Assembly (NCBI RefSeq): GCF_036250675.1
Contig: NZ_CP109592.1
Span: 3,782,001 to 3,846,000 of the forward strand
Direction of reading: 5' to 3'
DNA: 64,000 nucleotides
DNA from: Streptomyces sp. NBC_01689
GTDB lineage: Bacteria > Actinomycetota > Actinomycetes > Streptomycetales > Streptomycetaceae
The stretch's first letter is position 1. Every line of letters begins with the position of its first letter. The translations under genes were made by a program, and so were the position numbers. Shown here one piece after another: positions 25,718 through 34,668 of the stretch. The notes beneath the pieces were generated by a model. The model made no database searches and was not told the origin of the DNA. It saw only the letters and a program-made list of their open reading frames with translations.

Positions 25718-26818
25718 ATGAGCGGACCGGGAGAGCGCGGGAACACCGGGCCCTGGGGCTCCGTGCGCCCCTTCTCGATCAAGACCAAGCTGGGCACGCT
25801 GGTCGTGGTCTCGGTCTTCATCACCACCGGCCTGCTGATGATCGCCGTGCGCACCGAGACGGAACTGCGCTTCATCACGGTCTTCTCGATGATCGCCACC
25901 CTGCTGATCACCCAGTTCGTCGCGCATTCGCTCACCGCGCCGCTGGACGAGATGAACACGGTCGCCCGGTCCATCTCGCACGGCGACTACACGCGCCGGG
26001 TCAGCGACAGCCGCCGGGACGAGCTGGGCGACCTCGCCCAGACGATCAACCTCATGGCCGACGAGCTGGAGGCCCAGGACCGCCAGCGCAAGGAACTCGT
26101 GGCGAACGTCTCCCACGAGCTGCGCACCCCGATCGCGGCCCTGCGCGCGGTCCTGGAGAACGTCGTGGACGGCGTCTCCGCCGCCGACCCCGAGACCATG
26201 CGTACGGCCCTGAAGCAGACGGAGCGGCTGGGGCGGCTGGTCGAGACCCTGCTGGACCTCTCCCGGCTCGACAACGGCGTCGTACCGCTGCGCAAGCGCC
26301 GTTTCGAGGTGTGGCCCTACCTGTCGGGCGTCCTGAAGGAGGCCAACATGGTCGCCTCCGCGCGCGGGGGCCTCGCCTCGGGCTCCGGCAGCCACACCCG
26401 CACCGACGTCCATCTGCACCTCGACGTCTCCCCGCCGGAGCTGACCGCGCACGCCGACCCGGAGCGGATCCACCAGGTCGTCGCCAACCTCATCGACAAC
26501 GCGGTCAAGCACAGCCCGCCGCACGGCCGGGTCACCGTGAAGGCCCGTCGCGGCGACCTTCCCGAGTCGCTGGCCCTGGAGGTCCTGGACGAGGGCCCCG
26601 GCATCCCCCAGTCGGAGTGGCACCGCGTCTTCGAGCGCTTCAACCGCGGCGGGGTGCCCGCGCCGCACGGGCCCGGCAGCGACGGCGGCACGGGTCTGGG
26701 GCTCGCCATCGCCCGCTGGGCGGTCGATCTGCACGGCGGCCGGATCGGCGTGGCCGAATCCCAGCGGGGCTGCCGGATCCAGGTCACCCTTCCGGGCCTT
26801 CCTTCTCTGCCAAGTTGA
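25718..26818 (+). CDS. Sensor histidine kinase
   Basis: A 366-residue membrane kinase. Two membrane segments lie at about residues 28-48 and 55-75 with almost no periplasmic loop, so the signal may be sensed within the membrane or cytoplasm. HAMP follows, then the phospho-acceptor box ANVSHELRTPIAALR, N-box NLIDNAVKHSP, G1 DEGPGIP and G2 GTGLGLAIARWAVDLHGG. ATG 25718 follows GGAGGGGG. It is the partner of the OmpR-type regulator immediately upstream. Confidence 0.95.
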   Translation: MSGPGERGNTGPWGSVRPFSIKTKLGTLVVVSVFITTGLLMIAVRTETELRFITVFSMIATLLITQFVAHSLTAPLDEMNTVARSISHGDYTRRVSDSRRDELGDLAQTINLMADELEAQDRQRKELVANVSHELRTPIAALRAVLENVVDGVSAADPETMRTALKQTERLGRLVETLLDLSRLDNGVVPLRKRRFEVWPYLSGVLKEANMVASARGGLASGSGSHTRTDVHLHLDVSPPELTAHADPERIHQVVANLIDNAVKHSPPHGRVTVKARRGDLPESLALEVLDEGPGIPQSEWHRVFERFNRGGVPAPHGPGSDGGTGLGLAIARWAVDLHGGRIGVAESQRGCRIQVTLPGLPSLPS

Positions 26819-27100
26819 CGTAAAGTTCGAACCGGAGCCACAAGATCCATCCGTGCCCGCCGCTCGTGGACACGTGTGATCAGGCACAGGGCCGCGTGAG
26901 TCGTGCCGCGACCCCGGATCGACGTACCCACTCCGGTCCGGAACCCCGCTTGTTTCCCGCCATTTCCCTCACCGAAACACGCTTTCCGATGTGACTTGCG
27001 CGACGTTGGACGGGCCCGGCCTGACCTTCCCGGCCAGGGAGGCGTAGCCTTTATTCCCGCTGTCCATCACCTTGTGAAGCGGAAGAGGGCGGTTGCCGCC

Positions 27101-30100
27101 GTGTCGCCACAGTCCCCCAGTAACTCGAGCACTTCGACCGAAGACCAAGCCGGGAAGAACCCCGCCGCTGCGTTCGGTCCCAATGAGTGGCTCGTCGACG
27201 AGATCTATCAGCAGTACCTCCAGGACCCGAATTCGGTAGACCGAGCCTGGTGGGACTTCTTCGCCGACTACAAGCCAGGGGCCCCGGCCGCCTCGGCTCC
27301 GGCGGGTACTGCGGCCGCGGGGGCCGCAGGGACCACCACCACGCCGGCCGCGACCGCGTCTGCCGCTCCGGCAGCCCCTGCCGCGCCCGCGGCGCCCAGG
27401 ACCCCGGCCCAGGCCGCTCCTGCGGCCCCTGCGGCCCCGGCGCCCGCCCCGGCCGCCGCTCCCCCGGCGCCGAAGCCCGCCGCCGCCCCGGCGCCCGCGA
27501 AGGCCGCTCCGGCCGCCGCGCAGCCGAAGGCGGCGCCCGCGGCCGAGGCTCCGGCCGGTCCCGAGTTCGTGACGCTGCGCGGCCCCGCCGCCGCGGTCGC
27601 GAAGAACATGAACGCCTCGATCGAGGTGCCCACGGCCACGTCCGTGCGCGCGGTCCCGGTCAAGCTGCTCTTCGACAACCGCATCGTCATCAACAACCAC
27701 CTGAAGCGTGCCCGGGGCGGGAAGATCTCCTTCACCCACCTCATCGGCTACGCGATGGTGCAGGCCATCAAGGCCATGCCGACCATGAACCACTCCTTCG
27801 CGGAGAAGGACGGCAAGCCGACCCTGGTCAAGCCGGAGCACGTGAACTTCGGTCTCGCCATCGACCTGGTGAAGCCCAACGGCGACCGCCAGCTCGTCGT
27901 CGCCGGCATCAAGAAGGCCGAGACGCTGAACTTCTTCGAGTTCTGGCAGGCCTACGAGGACATCGTCCGCCGCGCCCGCGACGGCAAGCTGACGATGGAC
28001 GACTTCACCGGTGTCACGGTCTCCCTGACCAACCCCGGCGGCCTCGGCACCGTCCACTCGGTCCCGCGCCTGATGCCCGGACAGTCGGTCATCATGGGCG
28101 TCGGCTCCATGGACTACCCGGCGGAGTTCCAGGGCACCTCCCAGGACACCCTGAACAAGCTCGGCATCTCGAAGGTCATGACGCTCACGTCGACCTACGA
28201 CCACCGGGTGATCCAGGGCGCCGCCTCCGGCGAGTTCCTCCGCATCGTCGCCAACCTCCTCCTCGGCGAGAACGGCTTCTTCGACGAGATCTTCGAGGCG
28301 CTGCGCATCCCCTACGAGCCGGTCCGCTGGCTCAAGGACATCGACGCCAGCCACGACGACGACGTCACGAAGGCCGCCCGCGTCTTCGAGCTGATCCACT
28401 CCTACCGGGTCCGCGGCCACGTCATGGCCGACACCGACCCGCTGGAGTACCGCCAGCGCAAGCACCCCGACCTCGACATCACCGAGCACGGCCTCACCCT
28501 GTGGGACCTGGAGCGCGAGTTCGCGGTCGGCGGCTTCTCCGGCAAGTCGATGATGAAGCTGCGCGACATCCTCGGCGTGCTGCGCGACTCGTACTGCCGC
28601 ACCACCGGCATCGAGTTCATGCACATCCAGGACCCGAAGCAGCGCAAGTGGATCCAGGACCGCGTCGAGCGCCCGCACTCCAAGCCGGAGCGCGAGGAGC
28701 AGCTGCGCATCCTGCGTCGGCTGAACGCGGCGGAGGCCTTCGAGACCTTCCTGCAGACGAAGTACGTCGGCCAGAAGCGCTTCTCCCTGGAGGGCGGCGA
28801 GTCCGTCATCCCGCTCCTCGACGCCGTCATCGACAGCGCCGCGGAGTCCCGCCTGGACGAGGTCGTCATCGGCATGGCCCACCGCGGCCGGCTGAACGTC
28901 CTCGCCAACATCGTCGGCAAGTCGTACGCGCAGATCTTCCGCGAGTTCGAGGGCAACCTCGACCCGAAGTCGATGCACGGCTCCGGCGACGTGAAGTACC
29001 ACCTGGGCGCCCAGGGGACCTTCACCGGCCTGGACGGCGAGCAGATCAAGGTCTCGCTGGCCGCGAACCCCTCCCACCTGGAGACGGTCGACCCGGTCAT
29101 CGAGGGCATCGCCCGCGCCAAGCAGGACATCATCAACAAGGGCGGCACGGACTTCACCGTCCTGCCGGTCGCCCTGCACGGTGACGCGGCCTTCGCGGGT
29201 CAGGGTGTCGTCGCCGAGACGCTCAACATGTCGCAGCTGCGCGGCTACCGCACCGGCGGCACGGTGCACATCGTCATCAACAACCAGGTCGGCTTCACCG
29301 CCGCCCCGGAGTCGTCGCGCTCCTCCATGTACGCCACCGACGTGGCCCGCATGATCGAGGCGCCGATCTTCCACGTGAACGGTGACGACCCCGAGGCCGT
29401 CGTCCGCGTCGCCCGCCTGGCCTTCGAGTTCCGCCAGGCGTTCAACAAGGACGTCGTCATCGACCTCATCTGCTACCGCCGCCGCGGACACAACGAGTCC
29501 GACAACCCGGCGTTCACGCAGCCGCTGATGTACGACCTGATCGACAAGAAGCGCTCGGTGCGCAAGCTCTACACCGAGTCCCTGATCGGCCGCGGCGACA
29601 TCACCCTCGAAGAGGCCGAGCAGGCGCTGCAGGACTTCCAGGGCCAGCTGGAGAAGGTCTTCACCGAGGTCCGCGAGGCCGTCTCGCAGGGCGCGGAGGT
29701 GCAGATCTCGGACCCGCAGGCGCAGTTCCCCGTCGCCGTGCAGACCGCGGTCTCCCAGGAGGTCGTCAAGCGGATCGCCGAGTCCCAGGTCAACATCCCG
29801 GACAACGTGACCGTCCACCCGCGTCTGCTGCCGCAGCTGCAGCGTCGTGCGGCGATGATCGAGGACGGCACGATCGACTGGGGCATGGGCGAGACCCTCG
29901 CCATCGGCTCCCTCCTCCTGGAGGGCACCCCGGTCCGGCTGTCGGGCCAGGACTCCCGCCGCGGCACCTTCGGCCAGCGGCACGCGGTCCTGATCGACCG
30001 GGTCACGGGCGAGGACTTCACCCCGCTGCAGTACCTCTCCGACGACCAGGCCCGTTACAACGTCTACGACTCGCTGCTCTCCGAGTACGCGGTCATGGGC

Positions 30101-30922
30101 TTCGAGTACGGCTACTCGCTGGCCCGCCCGGACGCCCTCGTGATGTGGGAGGCGCAGTTCGGCGACTTCGTCAACGGCGCGCAGACGGTCGTGGACGAGT
30201 ACATCTCGGCCGCCGAGCAGAAGTGGGGCCAGACGTCCGGCGTCACCCTGCTCCTGCCGCACGGCTACGAGGGCCAGGGCCCGGACCACTCCTCGGCCCG
30301 CATCGAGCGCTTCCTGCAGCTGTGCGCCCAGAACAACATGACGGTCGCCCAGCCGACGCTCCCGTCGAACTACTTCCACCTCCTGCGGTGGCAGGTGCAC
30401 AACCCACACCACAAGCCGCTGGTGGTCTTCACGCCGAAGTCGATGCTGCGTCTCAAGGCCGCCGCGTCGAAGGCGGAGGAGTTCACGACGGGCGCCTTCC
30501 GTCCGGTCATCGGCGACGACTCGGTCGAGGCCGCGGCGGTCCGCAGGGTCGTCTTCTGCGCCGGCAAGCTGTACTACGACCTCGAGGCCGAGCGGCAGAA
30601 GCGCGGCAGCACGGACACGGCCATCATCCGCATCGAGCGTCTGTACCCCCTCGCGGGCGCGGAGCTCCAGGCGGAGATCGCCAAGTACCCGAACGCCGAG
30701 AAGTACCTGTGGGCCCAGGAGGAGCCGGCGAACCAGGGCGCGTGGCCCTTCATCGCCCTCAACCTGATCGACCACCTGGACCTCGCCGTCGGCGCCGACG
30801 TCCCGCACGGTGAGCGGCTGCGCCGCATCTCGCGCCCGGCGTCCTCGTCGCCGGCCGTGGGTTCGGCCAAGCGTCACCAGGCCGAGCAGGAGCAGCTGGT
30901 GCGTGAGGTGTTCGAGGCCTAG
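27101..30922 (+). CDS. kgd: Multifunctional 2-oxoglutarate dehydrogenase E1/E2 (KGD type)
   Basis: A 1273-residue fused enzyme of the actinobacterial KGD type. Order: an E1 N-terminal segment ([20 protein letters not shown]), a long Ala/Pro linker, an E2 acyltransferase domain with catalytic His368 in [11 protein letters not shown], then the E1 dehydrogenase with the thiamine diphosphate region from [15 protein letters not shown] to [11 protein letters not shown] and the transketolase-like C-terminal part. There is no lipoyl domain, as is normal for this family, which relies on another lipoylated E2 in the mixed complex. It catalyses oxidative decarboxylation of 2-oxoglutarate in the TCA cycle. 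GTG 27101 begins the conserved N-terminus; an in-frame GTG at 27074 is possible. Confidence 0.96.
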   Translation: MSPQSPSNSSTSTEDQAGKNPAAAFGPNEWLVDEIYQQYLQDPNSVDRAWWDFFADYKPGAPAASAPAGTAAAGAAGTTTTPAATASAAPAAPAAPAAPRTPAQAAPAAPAAPAPAPAAAPPAPKPAAAPAPAKAAPAAAQPKAAPAAEAPAGPEFVTLRGPAAAVAKNMNASIEVPTATSVRAVPVKLLFDNRIVINNHLKRARGGKISFTHLIGYAMVQAIKAMPTMNHSFAEKDGKPTLVKPEHVNFGLAIDLVKPNGDRQLVVAGIKKAETLNFFEFWQAYEDIVRRARDGKLTMDDFTGVTVSLTNPGGLGTVHSVPRLMPGQSVIMGVGSMDYPAEFQGTSQDTLNKLGISKVMTLTSTYDHRVIQGAASGEFLRIVANLLLGENGFFDEIFEALRIPYEPVRWLKDIDASHDDDVTKAARVFELIHSYRVRGHVMADTDPLEYRQRKHPDLDITEHGLTLWDLEREFAVGGFSGKSMMKLRDILGVLRDSYCRTTGIEFMHIQDPKQRKWIQDRVERPHSKPEREEQLRILRRLNAAEAFETFLQTKYVGQKRFSLEGGESVIPLLDAVIDSAAESRLDEVVIGMAHRGRLNVLANIVGKSYAQIFREFEGNLDPKSMHGSGDVKYHLGAQGTFTGLDGEQIKVSLAANPSHLETVDPVIEGIARAKQDIINKGGTDFTVLPVALHGDAAFAGQGVVAETLNMSQLRGYRTGGTVHIVINNQVGFTAAPESSRSSMYATDVARMIEAPIFHVNGDDPEAVVRVARLAFEFRQAFNKDVVIDLICYRRRGHNESDNPAFTQPLMYDLIDKKRSVRKLYTESLIGRGDITLEEAEQALQDFQGQLEKVFTEVREAVSQGAEVQISDPQAQFPVAVQTAVSQEVVKRIAESQVNIPDNVTVHPRLLPQLQRRAAMIEDGTIDWGMGETLAIGSLLLEGTPVRLSGQDSRRGTFGQRHAVLIDRVTGEDFTPLQYLSDDQARYNVYDSLLSEYAVMGFEYGYSLARPDALVMWEAQFGDFVNGAQTVVDEYISAAEQKWGQTSGVTLLLPHGYEGQGPDHSSARIERFLQLCAQNNMTVAQPTLPSNYFHLLRWQVHNPHHKPLVVFTPKSMLRLKAAASKAEEFTTGAFRPVIGDDSVEAAAVRRVVFCAGKLYYDLEAERQKRGSTDTAIIRIERLYPLAGAELQAEIAKYPNAEKYLWAQEEPANQGAWPFIALNLIDHLDLAVGADVPHGERLRRISRPASSSPAVGSAKRHQAEQEQLVREVFEA

Positions 30923-30949
30923 GCCTCGGACTGCCTCCTAGGTCGTCGC

Positions 30950-30983
30950 GGGCCCGGCTCCCTCTCGGGGGCCGGGCCCGCGG
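30950..30983 (+). terminator. Hairpin terminator after kgd
   Basis: GCGGGCCCGGC (30950-30960) pairs perfectly with GCCGGGCCCGC (30973-30983) around a 12-base loop, starting 28 bases after the kgd stop. No U-tract follows. Confidence 0.75.
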
Positions 30984-31059
30984 CGTCCCCCGCCCGCCCC
31001 TTTCCGATCCCGTTCACGATTCCCCGTCCGTTCCCCCTTCACCGACCGGAGCACCGACC

Positions 31060-31245
31060 ATGTACTTCACCGACCGTGGCATCGAGGAGCTGGAGAAGCG
31101 ACGCGGCGAGGAGGAGGTCACCTTCGAGTGGCTCGCCGAGCAGCTGCGCACGTTCGTCGACCTCAACCCGGACTTCGAGGTCCCGGTGGAGCGGCTGGCC
31201 ACGTGGCTGGCACGGCTGGACGACGAGGACGACGAGGACGAGTAG
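31060..31245 (+). CDS. Small acidic protein, DUF6104 type
   Basis: A 61-residue acidic protein (MYFTDRGIEELEKRR start, DDEDDEDE end) with a helical core FEWLAEQLRTFVDLNPDFEVPVERLATWLARL. It is a widely kept small Streptomyces protein that follows kgd; the family name is from memory. It is separated from kgd by a terminator, so it probably has its own promoter. Function unknown. Confidence 0.8.
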   Translation: MYFTDRGIEELEKRRGEEEVTFEWLAEQLRTFVDLNPDFEVPVERLATWLARLDDEDDEDE

Positions 31246-31380
31246 GTCCCGGCCCGCGGCGGCCGGGTCCGGCCCGGCCGCCGCGTTCCTCCCGGCCGTG
31301 TGCGGCGTACGCGTCGTGCGCGGCCGTTTTGTCGTGCCTGCTCGCGGTGTCGCGGAGTCGTGCGGGCGGGTGCGGCGGAG

Positions 31381-31472
31381 GCGTACGGGCGTGCGTCACG
31401 GACGCGTGCGGGCGCGCGTCACAGAGGCGTGCGGGCGCGCTTCCCGGAAGCGTGCGGGCGTGCGGCACGGGG
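31381..31472. repeat. Four imperfect 23-bp tandem repeats
   Basis: Units start at 31381, 31404, 31427 and 31450, each opening GCGTNCGGGCGNGC and ending in a TCAC- or CCCG-like tail; a looser unit precedes them. The array lies about 60 bases upstream of the PadR-type operator. Confidence 0.8.
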
Positions 31473-31534
31473 CGCGCGTCCCCGTCGTGCACGCCTCTCC
31501 CCGCATCGCGCCGGAACGGGGTGTCTTGACTTTC

Positions 31535-31560
31535 CGTATCCGCGATATATCGTGAATACG
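31535..31560. promoter_or_regulatory. PadR-type operator, dyad centred on CGATATATCG
   Basis: The perfect palindrome CGATATATCG (31543-31552) sits at the exact centre of outer arms CGTAT (31535-31539) and ATACG (31556-31560). In this GC-rich genome so AT-rich a dyad is conspicuous. A further GCGATAT half site lies at 31567-31573. It overlaps the region downstream of TTGACT and precedes the operon encoding a PadR regulator, so autorepression is the likely role. Confidence 0.72.
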
Positions 31561-31631
31561 GGAGACGCGATATGGCGCGTCGATTCCCTGTCCGAGCCCG
31601 TCCGGGACCGGGTCGTCTGGAGGTCTGCACC

Positions 31632-32534
31632 ATGTCCGAGTGGTCCGTCGCAGAGCCGAAGAAGCTCACCTTCGACGACCCCGTGACGGCGCTGCACGTA
31701 CGCGTCGTCAACGGAACAGTGAACGTCGTGGGCACCGACGAAGGTTCCGCGAGGCTCCAGGTCTCCCAGCTGGAGGGCCCCCCGCTCCAGGTGACCCAGC
31801 GGGACGGCACGCTCACCGTGGCGTACGAGGACCTGCCCTGGAAGGGCTTCCTCAAGTGGCTCGACAGTAAGGGCTGGCGCCGCAGCGCGGTGGTCTCCCT
31901 CGCCGTCCCGGCCGGCACGCGGGTCGAGGTGGGCGTGGTCGGCGCCGCCGCCGTGGTCTCCGGTGTGGAGGGCCCCGTCGAGGTGAAGGGCGTCACCGGC
32001 GACACGACGCTCGTGCGCCTCTCCGGCCCCGTCCGGGTGGACACCGTCTCCGGCAGCCTGGAGGCCCAGGCGGTCACCGGCGACCTCCGTTTCAACTCCG
32101 TCTCCGGCGACCTGACCGTGGTCGAGGCCTCGGGCTCCTCCGTCCGCGCCGACTCGGTGAGCGGTTCGATGATCGTGGACCTCGACCCCACGGGAACCCC
32201 CACCGACGTGCGTCTGACGAACGTCTCCGGCGAGATCGCCATCCGCCTCCCGCACCCGGCGGACGCGGACGTGGAGGCCAACACCGCGAGCGGCACCGTC
32301 TCCAGCGCCTTCGAGGACCTCCGGGTCAGCGGCCAGTGGGGCGCCAAGAAGATCACCGGCCGGCTGGGCGCGGGCAACGGCAAGCTGAGGGCCGTGACCG
32401 CCTCCGGTTCCATCGCCCTGCTCCGCAGGCCACCGGTGGAGGACGAGCCGCCCGGGCCGGCTCCCGCCACGCACGCGCAGGCCGGCCCGGCCGACGACTC
32501 CACGGACGGCCCGACCGACAAGAAGGTGCTCTGA
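31632..32534 (+). CDS. DUF4097 family beta-strand repeat protein
   Basis: A 300-residue protein of the DUF4097 class. From about residue 90 onward short strands repeat with the pattern V(T/S)GDxxxxxxSGxVxxxTVSGSLxxQAVTGDL, which predicts a parallel beta-helix with no catalytic motif. The last 35 residues are Pro/Ala-rich. There is no signal peptide. Its stop is one base from the padR start, so the pair is one operon and is probably repressed by the PadR protein. Function is unknown; such proteins are often paired with PadR regulators in actinobacteria. Confidence 0.82.
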   Translation: MSEWSVAEPKKLTFDDPVTALHVRVVNGTVNVVGTDEGSARLQVSQLEGPPLQVTQRDGTLTVAYEDLPWKGFLKWLDSKGWRRSAVVSLAVPAGTRVEVGVVGAAAVVSGVEGPVEVKGVTGDTTLVRLSGPVRVDTVSGSLEAQAVTGDLRFNSVSGDLTVVEASGSSVRADSVSGSMIVDLDPTGTPTDVRLTNVSGEIAIRLPHPADADVEANTASGTVSSAFEDLRVSGQWGAKKITGRLGAGNGKLRAVTASGSIALLRRPPVEDEPPGPAPATHAQAGPADDSTDGPTDKKVL

Positions 32535-32535
32535 G

Positions 32536-33627
32536 ATGCCTCCCGTCTTCGCCCACGGCCGCCTGCGCCTCTACCTGCTGAAGCTGCTGGACGAGGCCCC
32601 GCGACACGGATACGAGGTCATCCGCCTCCTGGAGGAGCGTTTCCAGGGGCTGTACGCCCCCTCGGCGGGCACCGTCTACCCGCGCCTGTCCAAGCTGGAG
32701 GCCGAGGGACTGGTCACCCACACCACCGAGGGCGGCCGCAAGGTGTACGCGATCACCGACGCGGGCCGCGCCGAACTGGCCGACCGCGGCGGTGAACTGG
32801 CCGATCTGGAGCTGGAGATCCGCGAGTCGGTCGCCGAGCTCGCCGCGGAGATCCGCGCCGACGTGCGGGGTGCCGCGGGCGACCTGCGGCGCGAGATGCG
32901 CGCGGCGGCCACGGAGGCCCGGCGCGGCAACGGCCGTGCGGGCGGCGGCGCGGAGCACGAGGGCCCGGCGGGCTTCGGGGACTTCGGGGACCACCGCGAC
33001 AAGGAGTCGTGGCGGGCCGCGAAGGAGGAGATGCGGCGCGTCAAGCAGGAGTGGAAGGAACAGGCGCGGCGCGCGAAGGACGAGAGCCGCCGGGCCCGCG
33101 ACGAGGCACAGCGGGCGCGCCGGCAGGCCAAGGAGGCGCAGGAGAGGGTCCGCGCCCAGGCTCAGGAAGAGATGCAGCGCATGGCCAGGCGGGTCCAGGA
33201 ACAGGTCCAGGACCACTTCGCGCGCGGGGACTGGCCGACCGGGGTCCGCGAGGGTCTCACCGAACTCGCCAAGGAGTTCGGTGACTTCGGCAAGACCTTC
33301 GGGGCCGACTTCGGCAAGTCCTTCGGGAAGGACACCGGCCCGGGCCGGCCGGGCACGGCGGAATCCGGCCCGGCCACCGCCCGGGAGCCCGACTACTCCG
33401 ACACTCCCGAGGACTTCCCCGCCGACTACGAACCCTCCTGGGCACACGAGAGCTCCACCGGCGATCCCGCCCGTGACCTCGACCGTCTCCTGGACCGGTT
33501 CCGGGACGACATCCGTGACGCGGCCCGCGACCACGGGGTGACGGAGGACCAGCTCCGCGCGACCCGTCGCCATCTGTCGATGGCGGCGGCGCACATCGGG
33601 GCCGCGCTGCACACCCCGAAGAACTGA
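32536..33627 (+). CDS. PadR family regulator with long charged coiled-coil extension
   Basis: A 363-residue protein. Residues 1-85 are a PadR winged helix (RLYLLKLLDEAPRHGYEVIRLLEE, SAGTVYPRLSKLEAEGLV, GGRKVYAITDAGRAEL). A normal PadR is about 110-180 residues; here a central stretch of about 120 residues is almost all Arg/Lys/Glu/Ala/Gln, reading as a long coiled coil, followed by a Pro/Ser-rich linker and a C-terminal helical segment (ARDLDRLLDRFRDDIRD). The extension may mediate oligomerisation. It follows DUF4097 by one base and is preceded by the CGATATATCG operator. Confidence 0.88.
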   Translation: MPPVFAHGRLRLYLLKLLDEAPRHGYEVIRLLEERFQGLYAPSAGTVYPRLSKLEAEGLVTHTTEGGRKVYAITDAGRAELADRGGELADLELEIRESVAELAAEIRADVRGAAGDLRREMRAAATEARRGNGRAGGGAEHEGPAGFGDFGDHRDKESWRAAKEEMRRVKQEWKEQARRAKDESRRARDEAQRARRQAKEAQERVRAQAQEEMQRMARRVQEQVQDHFARGDWPTGVREGLTELAKEFGDFGKTFGADFGKSFGKDTGPGRPGTAESGPATAREPDYSDTPEDFPADYEPSWAHESSTGDPARDLDRLLDRFRDDIRDAARDHGVTEDQLRATRRHLSMAAAHIGAALHTPKN

Positions 33628-33678
33628 CGGTCACCGGCGCCGGGGAATCACCGGGACAGGACAGGGCCCGGCGCACCG

Positions 33679-33717
33679 GCCGGGGCCTTCGGGACACACC
33701 CTCCCGAAGGCCCCGGC
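33679..33717 (+). terminator. Hairpin terminator between padR and the Clp-N gene
   Basis: A perfect 15-bp stem (33679-33693 with 33703-33717) with a 9-base loop lies 52 bases after the padR stop and 42 bases before the convergent gene's stop, so it could serve both transcripts. Confidence 0.78.
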
Positions 33718-33758
33718 GACGGCCCCTCGCGAAAGCCCCGGAGGGCCCCGCGGGGGTT

Positions 33759-34325
33759 TCATCCCGCCTTGGCCTCCCCGTCCCCGTAGAGCACGCGCGT
33801 CACCGACTCGAACGTGACCCCGTGATCGGCGAGCACCTCCGCGGGCACACCCGGCCGGACGGTCAGCGCCATCAGCAGATGCTCGTCACCGATGTGCCGG
33901 TCCTGACGGGCGAGCGCCAGGCGGAGGGACTGGGTCAGCGTCTCCTTGGCCCCCCGGGTGAAAGGCCGGCGCCCGGACCGGCCGCCGCTTCCAGCTCGTC
34001 TCCCCGCCTCCAGCGCCCCGGCCCCGTGCGTCTCCTCCACCCGGGAGACGACCTCCGAGACGTCGATGCCGAGCCCGGACAGCGCCTCCGTCTCGGCGCG
34101 GGAGAGCCCGGCCCGACGGCGCGTCTCGGCCAGCGCCCGTTCCACCGAGTCCCTGCGTCCGACCGCGCCGAGCGAGGCGAGCGCGAACGAGCCGCGGCTG
34201 CCCTCCCGGTCCAGCAGGGCCAGGAGCATGTGCTCCTCGTCCACCGCCTCGGCCCCCGCCCGCTCGGAGTAACCGACCGCGCCCTCGACCACCGCCCGGG
34301 CATCCTTCGTGAAGCGCTCGAACAT
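33759..34325 (-). CDS. Clp N-terminal (ClpC-N repeat) domain protein
   Basis: A 188-residue protein made of two Clp-N repeats (MFERFTKDARAVVEGAVGYSERAG with EEHMLLALL, and TRGAKETLTQSLRLALARQ with DEHLLMALTVRPG) and no AAA+ domain. In ClpC these repeats bind adaptors or substrates, so a free copy may work as an adaptor or competitor. Its ATG overlaps the stop of the upstream HTH gene (TGATG), so the two are translationally coupled. Confidence 0.85.
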   Translation of the reverse strand: MFERFTKDARAVVEGAVGYSERAGAEAVDEEHMLLALLDREGSRGSFALASLGAVGRRDSVERALAETRRRAGLSRAETEALSGLGIDVSEVVSRVEETHGAGALEAGRRAGSGGRSGRRPFTRGAKETLTQSLRLALARQDRHIGDEHLLMALTVRPGVPAEVLADHGVTFESVTRVLYGDGEAKAG

Positions 34326-34534
34326 CACTGCCTCCCGTACTTCTTGTGCACGGCCTGCCTGCTCACTCCGAGTTCCGCGGCGATCTCCTGCCACGACCAC
34401 CCCTGATGGCGCGCGCTGCGCACCTGTACCGCCTCCAGCTGCTCCAGCAGCCTCCGCAGCGCGGAGACCGCCCGCAGCCCGATCCGTGGATCACGGTCAC
34501 CCGCCCGCTCGGCGAGATCCGTCGCTTCGGTCAT
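34325..34534 (-). CDS. Small helix-turn-helix regulator paired with the Clp-N protein
   Basis: A 69-residue protein ending in a clear helix-turn-helix: WSWQEIAAELGVSRQAVHKKYG. The N-terminal half is helical (RIGLRAVSALRRLLEQLEAVQVRSARH). ATG 34534 has no Shine-Dalgarno. TAGGTT ends six bases before the ATG and TTGACC lies 17 bases further up, so the message is probably leaderless. Two 16-bp direct repeats overlap these elements. It heads the two-gene operon with the Clp-N gene and is likely autoregulatory. Confidence 0.82.
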   Translation of the reverse strand: MTEATDLAERAGDRDPRIGLRAVSALRRLLEQLEAVQVRSARHQGWSWQEIAAELGVSRQAVHKKYGRQ

Positions 34535-34537
34535 GGC

Positions 34538-34580
34538 GTCAACCTACATTGACAGCCCCGGCCGGTCAACCAACATTGAC
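34538..34580 (-). promoter_or_regulatory. Two direct-repeat operator sites over a leaderless promoter
   Basis: GTCAACCTACATTGAC (34538-34553) and GTCAACCAACATTGAC (34565-34580) differ at one base and are 27 bases apart. Each is itself a dyad (TCAA...TTGA). On the minus strand they cover a TTGACC -35 and a TAGGTT -10 spaced by 17 bases directly before the HTH start. Binding by the 69-residue HTH protein is an inference. Confidence 0.78.
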
Positions 34581-34668
34581 ACCCGGATGCGGAAACGGCG
34601 GGTCCGGACAGTCCCGGACCCGCCGCGGTCGTCGCGTCCCACCCCCGGCCCGCACGGCCGGGCGCGGC

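Larger units (their letters stand above)
31246..31631. other. Promoter region of the DUF4097/padR operon with tandem repeats
   Basis: This 386-base spacer has two parts: a 23-bp tandem repeat array (31381-31472) and a promoter-proximal region with TTGACT at 31526-31531 and a 26-base dyad (31535-31560). No gene is supported. Confidence 0.7.

Noticed and set aside
26969..30877. A 1302-codon open frame antisense to kgd
   Set aside because: It mirrors the codon structure of kgd on the other strand, a common artefact at high GC, and shows no family features of its own.
31381..31472. A CRISPR array
   Set aside because: The 23-bp units are directly adjacent with no spacers and are imperfect, so this is a simple tandem repeat.
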